From the NCBI GenBank assembly GCA_009667805.1, contig CM019075.1, positions 15,329,738 to 15,393,737 of the forward strand: a stretch of 64,000 bases of DNA. Direction: 5' to 3'. This DNA comes from Leptobrachium leishanense. Its lineage: Eukaryota > Chordata > Amphibia > Anura > Megophryidae. The notes beneath the pieces were generated by a model. The model was not told where the DNA came from. It made no database searches and saw nothing but the letters and a program-made list of their open reading frames with translations. The stretch's first letter is position 1. Each line of letters begins with the position of its first letter. Position numbers and translations under genes: made by a program. Of the stretch, positions 56,429-64,000 are shown piece after piece.

Positions 56429-56580
56429 GAAGGAAAGTTTTATTTATGATTATTATTCTGTCCCATTACTTTTAGTCCCTTAACAAGTGGGGGCACATCT
56501 GCAAACTGCTGTAAGTCCTAAACTGTTCACCTGAGTTGGATGCACATACCCTCAAATTAAAGCTGACAGTCTGCAGTTAA

Positions 56581-58046
56581 CCCCTTCACTGATGATGACG
56601 CGTGGGACACGTCCTTATTGATGCACGTTACATGCTGAGGACGTGCCACACACGTCATCAGCTGTGTGGGACCCCCGGCGGAGATACTCACCTCTCTGTC
56701 CGGGGTCCCGCGGCATTCTGATTTCATCGTCCTCAGACACTGAAGTCAAGCCCCATCCCAACGTAAATGATGTCATCGCGCCATGCGCGATGATGTCATT
56801 TCCAGGCGACCCCCCCCCCCCTCCGGCAATGCCGGGAGATAGCCTGGAAGGGAGGGGGGGGGATCCATTCGGATCCCTCTCCCTCCCGATCGGGAAGGAG
56901 CAGCGCCAAAAGCCAGGCACCGCTTAAAAGGGGAGAGTCTCCCCTTTTAAGCGGTACCTGACTTAACCCCTCAAGCGCCGGGTCCCACTTCAGCGCCAAA
57001 GTGCGGCCTAGCTCCGGTGGGGGCCACCATCTTAGATGGTGGCTCCACCCCAGGGTCCCCCCTCGCTGCCCAACGTCATCACGCATAGCGTGATGACGTC
57101 AGATAGCTGGGGAACCCCTAGCTGCCCGGGGATTTTCCAAGGAAATCCCCTGGTGGAGATAGGGGGTTCCTGTGAACCCCGATATCTCCAGAACCATGGC
57201 AGCTAGGCCTGAGCATGGCCTTTCGAATGATACCCAACATGACTAGATAAAAAGTAATAAAAAATAATAAAAATAATAAATAAATAAAAAATAATAAAAA
57301 AAAACCATGATTTTTTGGTGTGTTGTTTTTATTAATGCAGCAATATTGTTCACATTTCAATTATAATGTGAACAATGATGCTGCACTAATGATTTTTTTC
57401 TATGGGGTGCGTTTGCTAAAAATCACGTAATTCCCCCCACAAAATGTAACAAGTCCCCATTTCAAATTTTTGTACAAGCGCACCCCATAGAAAACAAAAC
57501 CGCAAACGCTCATGTGATTAAATGTGCAAAAAAAACACTTTACACACTGCAGATGATTAAAAACTAAATTTTTATTGCATTTTTTGTCATAAATATACAG
57601 GCAGGACATGACGTATACATATAAAAATGATATATTATGAATCTGCTGAGTCTGACGGAAAGAACGATATCTAATATGTCTGGGTCATTTAATAAAATGT
57701 GACTTCAAATCGCGTTTAAACATGATGAGCGAAAGCGGTAAAAATGACCTCAGCACACAGCGGTGAAATGGCTCAGCAGTGCTGCTGAGGACGTGTGGGG
57801 AACGTCCTGATTGACTCCTAAGGAAAGATGGGGTGGAGATAGGGGGTTCCTTTTGAACCCCGATTTCTCCGACTGTTATCAGCTAGCAGGACCATGTTTG
57901 GTATCATTAGAAAGGCCAGAGCAAGGCCTTTCTAATGATATCAAACATAACCATGTTTAAAGTAAAGAAACAAAATACTAAAAATAATAATAATAAAAAG
58001 AAAAACGTGTTTTTTTAAGACGTAAAATAGCTCAGCAGTAAAGGGG
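56581..58046. mobile_element. TTAA-flanked nonautonomous element (1466 bp) inside Tc1
   Basis: Left CCCCTTCACTGATGATGACG, right CAGCAGTAAAGGGG, TTAA at 56577-56580 and 58047-58050. The restored target 'gtctgcagttaaagcacatt' matches the opposite Tc1 terminal region, confirming a clean insertion. Shares interior blocks with 45252-46479. Confidence 0.92.
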
Positions 58047-58269
58047 TTAAAGCACATTGTGTTTGTTTTATTCCAACTCCATTGTGGTGGTGTATAGAGC
58101 CAAAGATGTTAGAATTGTGTCCATGTCCCAATATTTCTGGACCGGACTGTAATTACGGCAGTTGTTAGGATTGTGCAGTAAGAGCAGGACGAGGGGGAAA
58201 ACAGCTACTAACGTGTCTCTCTGTTTGGCGCTGTAACAGCCTGAGCGTTCATGCCGGTCCTGTCTCTAG

Positions 58270-58376
58270 GAGGTGATGGCCGAGGGCTCGCTGTATGAAA
58301 AGATTTCCAAGAAGGGAGGACTGGCCGCCGGAGACTCCCCGGGAGAACTCGTGCAGAAACTACGCTCCCGGATCAC
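58270..58376 (+). CDS. RFX5: RFX5 exon with start codon
   Basis: Acceptor CTAG before 58270, ATG 58276-58278, donor GTGAGG at 58377 (phase 2). Six bases of 5' UTR are in this exon. Confidence 0.9.
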
Positions 58377-61300
58377 GTGAGGACATGACTTGTGATGCAC
58401 TGCTTTCTTGACACTAGTCTAGACATGACCCCTGTCCCCTCCACACATTTTGACACCACTACAGTTCGCTTGCAGAAATGGCATAGCTCAAGCACGCGGC
58501 TTCTGCAGGCAGAAACGTTGCGGTTGATGGAATAAAGCAGGGGTCATCAAACTTGGCCCTGACTTATTTTTCAGGATATATTTGAAAATAAACGTCATCT
58601 CATTGTTTCTGTTCCTGATAAATCATTTATAACTAAATCAATCATAAATAAACAATGCTGGATAACAACCCCAGGCCAATAAATCAAAGGCTCCTGTCTT
58701 TTGGATTTGACAGGATTAAAGGGACAATACCACGTACAGTATCTCACAGAAGTGCGGACACCCCCTCCAGGGTCTCGCTAATCTTTTTATAGCCTCGGCT
58801 ACATCTTTATGTAGAGCAACAATTCTTTATTTCAGATCCTCAGAGTTCTTTGCCATGAGGTGCCATGTCGAACTTCCAGTGACCAGTGTGAGAGTGATGA
58901 CACCAAATTTAACACACCTGCTCCCCATTCACACCTGAGGCCTTGTAACACTAATGAGTCACATGACACCGGGGAGGGAAAATGGCTAATTGGACTCAAT
59001 TTGGAGCTTTTCTTAGGGGTGTAGTCCCTTTTGTTGGCAGCGGTTTAGACATTAATGGCTGTGTGTGTTGAGTTATTTTAAGGGACAGTAAATTTAACAG
59101 TTAATGAGGTGGAGAACGGAATGTTAAAATAAGCCTGCAGGGGGTCTTTTGTGATTTTCAGGCTACCTGAGATAAGAGCTGGCAGCTGAATGAGATAAAA
59201 CAGGGAGCTTAAAAGACTTCTAATCTATCCCCTGGTGATGTCATTGGAATAAATCCCACACAATACACTGATGTGAGTCGGTGACTGACCCATTCACTCC
59301 ATTCTATGGGCAAAGCCACACAGTGAGGAGCAAGTGATGGAAAGATACAAAATATCACTCAATGGATGCACCCAGTGTCACATATAGAGGAAAATATCAC
59401 ACAATGGATGCGCCCAGTGACACATAGAGGAAAATATCACACAATGGATGCACCCAGTGACACATATAGAGGGAAATATTTTCTTAACTAAACATACAAG
59501 AGTAAACCAAACACATGTAAGATATCAGCAACATCATATACACACAATAAGGACATCTCATTTTTTGGTGGTACTGGCCCTTTAAGGTATTGGTGATGCA
59601 ATCGATTTTTATCACATTTGTGTTTATTCTGTCAGTAATCGACTCTCATTTCTGTTCCAACAGCAAGACTGTGCAGACGAAAGTGGACAGTATACTGGTA
59701 AGTGATTTTTCAAACACACTATGGGTTTACTTTTCTCTTTACTGTCTTCACTAACACTTAAACACCAGGGATCCTATTATATTGTGGCCTGAAACAGCCG
59801 CTAACGAGTTTGCTGCGACCGGCCACTGTTTCAGAAAATTGTGCTGTGACTATGTGATACAGGCAGCATTGCGTCTGGTATCGGCTTATGGAGTCCTATG
59901 GATTGTATGGAGCTAAGCAAAACCTTGCCACAAATTTTCAAAATCGGTCATGCAAAAGAACATTGGGTGTTTGCATCCTGTGTTACGTGGTAGGTTTCTG
60001 TCCATGTGCAGAATGCTCCCCTTGAAGTCAGTTTTCCGCAGAAGTGCCACTTCTGGCCCACAATCCAGGCAATAACACACAGGAGATCCTTGCAGGTTCA
60101 ACCCAAAATGGAGACTGATTTTATTTTCACTTTAGAATAGGAAAAAAAACACACACACACAGAGAAGGTATAGAAACAATGGAAACTCGCCCAGTATTGG
60201 CTTAGGAGTCAGATAACAATCATCTGAGTGACATTAGTTGCTGGGGGGAGGTGTGGGTTGATGGAAGCATGTGAAGACCAAGGAATCCATTACTTACAGG
60301 GAGGGGGGTGTATGCTATACAAGACAGGCTAGTAATACAGAGGTCACACTATACAGAGAGAAGGTAAACATAAACTAAAAACACTCTACCCTATATACAG
60401 AGCCATGAAATGTAAGGAAAAATAAATGCAAATAAACATTGGGGCGGCATTTTTGTCACATCCTGTTTTTACCTTCCTCCCATAACAAAGCACACCAAGA
60501 GAAGCTCTCTCTAGACACAGACACTTTTTATTTGCTGTTGCTTTCCCAATAAAGTGAATACGAAGGACTTTGTGTGCTTTCAAAAGGGACCGAGTTAAGC
60601 TATCTGACTTCAATCATATCATGCATGTGACATGCACTTCTTGCATATGAGCCTGGGGTTCCACAATAGTTCTAATACACTGACTTGTACTACTTGCACA
60701 AAGTATAGGAGCCGTTAATGCACTCACTTTGGCAAGTCCAGAATAGCAACTCCAGCCGTTACCGGCAAGTTTGGAATAGGGCTCTACGTGTTATCCGTGG
60801 TATAAATCTACTCGCAAACCTGTCGTCTAATCTTTACCCTTTGCTGAATGCCTCCTCTGTAACTGACCTCCTCCTCCTCAACGCACCTCCCTATTCTAGA
60901 CCCATCTTTCTTTTTAATCCACATTTCCAGTAACGCCTGCGCTCTAGCTTTTACCCATCCGAAACGCTTGCACTCATCCTAGACCCGATGCCTTCTGATT
61001 TTGCAGCTCGATGTGCAGAAACTCACAGACTATGATAAGCTTTACTTGTATCTCCAGCTGCCGCCAGGACCCAGCGCTCCAGAAAAAAGGTATTTATTTA
61101 AAGCTCGCAGCAAGATCAGAATAGCAACTTGCGCTGCCAAGTTCATGGCAGGTTCGGAGTTGACCTCATGGTGTTTGTCCTCCAGTCACTCTTAACAAGT
61201 TGAAGTTTTTTTTGTTGTTGTCTAGAGTTTCTATTTAAATAGTAGAATGATGACTGTTTTATTTTGTAACGTAACACAACGAGAGACCTCTAGGGGGCAC

Positions 61301-62815
61301 TATGGGTCATTAGTATTCACAGCAAGGTTACTTTTCTATGCATGCTTTCTAACTGGATCTGTGCCTACTGCAGCAGCTTGGACATGGGTTGCGTGAGCAC
61401 CGCTGAGCATATGTATGCCTGCACATGGATCCGAAATCACTTAGAGGAGCACACAGATACCTGCCTGCCCAAGCAAGATGTATACGATGCGTACAAGTAA
61501 GTAAAATCTCAAATGATCACGCATTTACAGTTACAAGTATTTATAAAGCGCCAACAGGTTATGTAGCGCTATACAATGGGAGAGACAGAATAGCAAATAT
61601 ACATACACGATACACACACAGAACAGTAGGAGAGAGGACTCTGCTCAAGAGCTTACAATCTAAGAGGAGAGACCCCGCTCGAGAGCAGTTTACAATCTAA
61701 GAGGAGAGACCCTGCTCGAGAGCAGCTTACAATCTATGAGGTGAGAGAGACTATTAAAAAGAATGCTGCATGGCGTCTATAACAGATCTCTGTACCACGA
61801 CAGGGTCACATCTGTCAAGCGCCGCTTCCTCGCTGGACACCCGGGTTCCCCTCGTGTTTCCCATGTCTTTCTCCCATTCCTTAGTCACAGCTTTAAGCCA
61901 GGTACACGCAGAGAGCCTGGCTAGCATACTCCAGAAATAAGCTGAAGCTGTAGACTTGGAGCCTTTCATTGGCACAGAGAGCAGAAAATAGCTGCTACCG
62001 AAAACATGAGCCGTGACTTCAAGTTTGGTCAGAATAGAACTGCCTTTATTGGGACAAGCACAGATATTTATGTGGACAAACAGGGGTCATTTACATTCAC
62101 AAAATCAGAACATCTTCTAAAGGATCTAATCAGACTGAAACATAAATTGAACAAACATTGATTTTCTGGAAAGTGAAATCGAATTACATTAAGTAGACAG
62201 TTACAGTAAACACTACTTAACATTTCTTAATGAATTAAGACAATGGGTGATAGTGATTGACAACTAGATTAAAGACAGCAGATTACAACATATTCAAATA
62301 TAAACAGGTAACATACACACAGACAGTAGACAGATAGTGAGGCAGTATTCTTGCATAATCCAGATTACACAAACCTAATTACATTATTCTGGTTCAACAC
62401 AGAAATAAGATTTAAGATTTAAACCAAATTACAAACAGTATGGCAATGCCCTATGAACATTCTCTGCCATAATTATCCATAGTCTGTGGGCACGAGGCTG
62501 GCATCCGCTCTTCTCCAAGGGGCTCACAGTCTATATGTAGTGCAGGCAATGCTGTGAGTGCCCGCGCCAGCCAGTCACTGACATCTGGAACACAAGTCAC
62601 TGAAAAGGTGGCGGAGGCCTCCGTCAGAGTGCTGCAATATTATTAAACCAATACCTGATTTAATTATTATTATTATTATTATTTTTTTAATCACTCAGGC
62701 GATACTGCGACAACCTGTGCGGACGCCCACTCAGCGTGGCAAATTTTGGGAAGATCATAAGGGAGATTTTCCCTAATATAAAGGCCAGGAGGTTGGGAGG
62801 AAGAGGACAGTCCAA
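58270..62815 (+). CDS. RFX5: RFX5, N-terminal half including most of the DNA-binding domain (5 exons)
   Basis: RFX5 is the DNA-binding subunit of the RFX complex (with RFXAP and RFXANK) that binds the X-box of MHC class II promoters. Exons: 58270-58376, 59664-59697, 61007-61089, 61374-61496, 62699-62815; all junction phases agree. ATG at 58276 ([12 protein letters not shown]...) aligns with the human start. The N-terminal dimerisation region ('LVQKLRSRI', '[20 protein letters not shown]') precedes the winged-helix domain ('[20 protein letters not shown]', 'VYDAYKRYCDN', '[20 protein letters not shown]', 'RLGGRGQSK'). The gene continues beyond the window. Exon end at 62815 rests on a U12-type donor. 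Family members RFX7 and RFX1-4 are less similar in the N-terminal segment; RFX5 also fits the SELENBP1 neighbourhood. Confidence 0.93.
58380..59084. other. RFX5 intron, unassigned
   Basis: No mobile element recognised with confidence. Confidence 0.5.
59085..59585 (+). repeat. dispersed repeat, copy 2
   Basis: Same family as 2288-2795. Here the ends AAGGGACAGTAAA and TACTGGCCCTTTAAGG suggest terminal inverted repeats. Confidence 0.7.
59664..59697 (+). CDS. RFX5: RFX5 exon 3 (34 bp microexon-like)
   Basis: Acceptor ACAG, donor GTAAGT. Encodes [11 protein letters not shown], matching the short segment before 'DVQKF' in human RFX5. Confidence 0.9.
59700..61000. other. RFX5 intron, unassigned
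   Basis: Includes a CA-repeat near 60150-60165 and AG-rich sequence near 60300. No element boundaries recognised. Confidence 0.5.
61007..61089 (+). CDS. RFX5: RFX5 exon ([19 protein letters not shown])
   Basis: Acceptor GCAG, donor GTATTT, ends in phase 2. The encoded segment is highly conserved in RFX5. Confidence 0.92.
61374..61496 (+). CDS. RFX5: RFX5 exon (DNA-binding domain, first part)
   Basis: Acceptor GCAG, donor GTAAGT, ends in phase 2. Contains [20 protein letters not shown], the start of the RFX winged helix. Confidence 0.93.
61500..62690. other. RFX5 intron with a dispersed non-LTR-like repeat
   Basis: 61530-61745 contains 'tttataaagcgccaacaggt' and three tandem 'cttacaatctaagaggagag' units, a common amphibian repeat of unassigned type. 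The rest is unassigned. Confidence 0.55.
62699..62815 (+). CDS. RFX5: RFX5 exon (DNA-binding domain, recognition part)
   Basis: Acceptor TCAG. Contains [20 protein letters not shown] and RGQSK. No GT donor follows at the expected place; the exon end is set at the ATATCCTT motif (62816). Confidence 0.88.
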
Positions 62816-62823
62816 ATATCCTT
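62816..62823 (+). promoter_or_regulatory. RFX5: U12-type (AT-AC) 5' splice site
   Basis: ATATCCTT is the exact consensus of the minor-spliceosome AT-AC donor. It lies in phase 2 within the Lys codon of the conserved 'GQSKY' motif, where coding similarity to RFX5 ends. The matching branch point and AC acceptor would be beyond the window or in the repeat-filled sequence to its right. Confidence 0.75.
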
Positions 62824-62978
62824 TTACCTTAATGCAAAGCTTCAGCAACAGACTGGAAATACTTCACAAGGGGCCTCTTAACCTGCGCTCTGGATACCTC
62901 AAAATCCTTAATAAAATCCTTAAGCAGGGGGATACGTGCGGAACACCCACTACCTCCAGCCAACACAAACCAGATTAA

Positions 62979-63482
62979 AGGGGATATTTAGAGAGTACCG
63001 AAATGTCACTGACATTTCGGTGCTCTCCTGTTCGGCGAGTTCGATTTGCCGTCCCTGCGGTGAATTTGGCAGGGTTCTCTATGTTCAGCGAATCGACTCG
63101 CCGAATGCATCTGCAAAACCAGCGCCAAACCTCCTGATTCGAGTCGGAAAACCGCTGAACTAGGCAAAAAATCTCTGAAAAGATCTGAAAAACCACCGAG
63201 CAGACCGAATCAATCTGAAAAAAAGTCAACGACCCACTGAACAGACTGCCGACCAGCCACCAGAATAAGCCGACAAGCTGCCGAACAGGGGTAAAAAAAA
63301 ACACCACAACTTTAAAAAGTTGTTTAAAAAAAACCAAAGAACTAGTAGATGAAAATGCCTGGGAGTTTGGCGAGTCTACAGCTTTTGAATAGCCGAATGG
63401 CCACATAATTGCACTGTACGGGGGAAATTCACTGTCTGGTGCAATTTCGTGGCCTGTTCAGCTCTCTTTTGAATAACCCCTA
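62979..63482. mobile_element. MITE with GGGGTTATTC-type termini
   Basis: Left 'aaaggggatatttagagagt', right 'ctcttttgaataacccctat' (imperfect inverse). Relative of 46992-47372. Lies in the presumed U12 intron. Confidence 0.7.
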
Positions 63483-63485
63483 TAG

Positions 63486-63990
63486 CAGGGCTCAAAATTT
63501 CAAGTCCCAAGCTACTAACCAGGCCATAAGAGTTACTCGCCACCAGTTGCTCCACTTAGTCCCTACCCAGCCCTTAACTCTGCCCCTAAACACACCCCCT
63601 TAAATTATCTTATGAAATTACACTGTTAAAGGGTTTATTTAGAATAAAGTTACAAAAATACCATTAATACCCAGACATCTGACACCAGACGCATGTATAC
63701 CCAGACATCAGACCCCAGATGCATGTATACCCAGACATCAGACCCCAGTGCGAGCAGAGCGAGGAGGCAGGGAAGCTCCTCTCCACACCCCCTGCCAGCG
63801 ACAGAGACAAGCTGGTTTCGGTTAGGCAGCTGTTTCCTGCCACCGTGCTGCCTGGGTAGTCCCACGGTAGCACCGCTGGAATACGCAGCACCATATAATT
63901 TATTGTGCTGCCTGTGTGTGCATTTCCACTCGCCTTCACTTAATTTCTACTCGCCAAATGCGAGTAGGCGAGTGGGAATTTTGAGCCCTG
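63486..63990. mobile_element. hAT-type element (505 bp)
   Basis: Ends CAGGGCTCAAAATTTC and GGAATTTTGAGCCCTG, flanked by a perfect 8-bp duplication CCCTATAG (63478-63485 and 63991-63998). Interior has a short tandem 'tatacccagacatcagaccc'. Non-coding. Confidence 0.93.
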
Positions 63991-64000
63991 CCCTATAGTC

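Larger units (their letters stand above)
55033..58149 (+). mobile_element. Tc1/mariner transposon with nested TTAA element
   Basis: Inverted ends 'cagtcaggtccagaaatatt' and 'aatatttctggaccggactg', with TA at the flanks. Without the nested element the length is about 1.65 kb, typical for Tc1-like transposons. Encodes a broken transposase (55391-56428). Confidence 0.93.

Noticed and set aside
60700..61150. Possible further RFX5 exon suggested by short frames
   Set aside because: Apart from the exon at 61007-61089 the frames lack splice signals and similarity.
62816..62978. Read-through C-terminus for RFX5 ending at TAA 62976-62978
   Set aside because: The extension has no similarity to RFX5, whose winged helix is not yet complete at this point. 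The U12-type donor is a better explanation.

Overview
The window is vertebrate genomic DNA, most likely from a frog with a large, repeat-rich genome. There are no bacterial-type operons. It carries exons of two genes that are also neighbours in the same orientation in human 1q21: SELENBP1 (selenium-binding protein 1 / methanethiol oxidase) and RFX5 (an MHC class II regulatory factor). Both are on the + strand. Almost everything else is transposable elements, many nested in one another, plus tandem satellites. The anuran guess rests on the CR1 3' tail, the Tc1 type and the hAT and TTAA MITE types; I could not run a search.

Layout. 1-5.5 kb: an L2-type LINE tail, a 36-bp satellite and dispersed repeats. 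5.5-13.45 kb: a roughly 7.5-kb array of a 33-bp satellite inside a SELENBP1 intron. 13.6-21.4 kb: SELENBP1 exons separated by a CR1 LINE that itself contains a hAT element. 21.4-42.1 kb: retroelements. One is an LTR element that begins inside a SELENBP1 exon. Another is an antisense gammaretrovirus-like provirus (LTR, tRNA-Pro-type PBS, gag MA, protease tail, RT, RNase H, integrase, env), repeatedly interrupted by solo LTRs and hAT elements. 43.0-44.55 kb: the last two SELENBP1 exons. 45-52.2 kb: TTAA-flanked MITEs, two nested L1-like ORF1-only elements and a Penelope-like RT fragment. 53.0-53.7 kb: a CpG-rich promoter with two CCAAT boxes, presumably for RFX5. 53.7-54.5 kb: a 31-bp minisatellite. 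55.0-58.15 kb: a dead Tc1/mariner copy carrying a TTAA MITE. 58.27-62.82 kb: five RFX5 exons ending in what looks like a U12-type AT-AC splice donor. 63-64 kb: more MITEs.

Most striking observation. The provirus pol contains an 892-codon open frame (33627-36302, minus strand). Between RNase H and integrase it carries about 215 residues that I recognise as the conserved domain of the cellular opioid growth factor receptor family (OGFr). The retroviral domains on both sides are in the same uninterrupted frame, so this looks like host-domain capture inside a retroviral polymerase rather than a random junction.

SELENBP1 as represented here is broken: a premature stop, an LTR element starting inside an exon, about 85 missing codons and a one-base frameshift. 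It is either a decaying copy or affected by assembly error. RFX5 exons are open and spliceable as far as the window shows.
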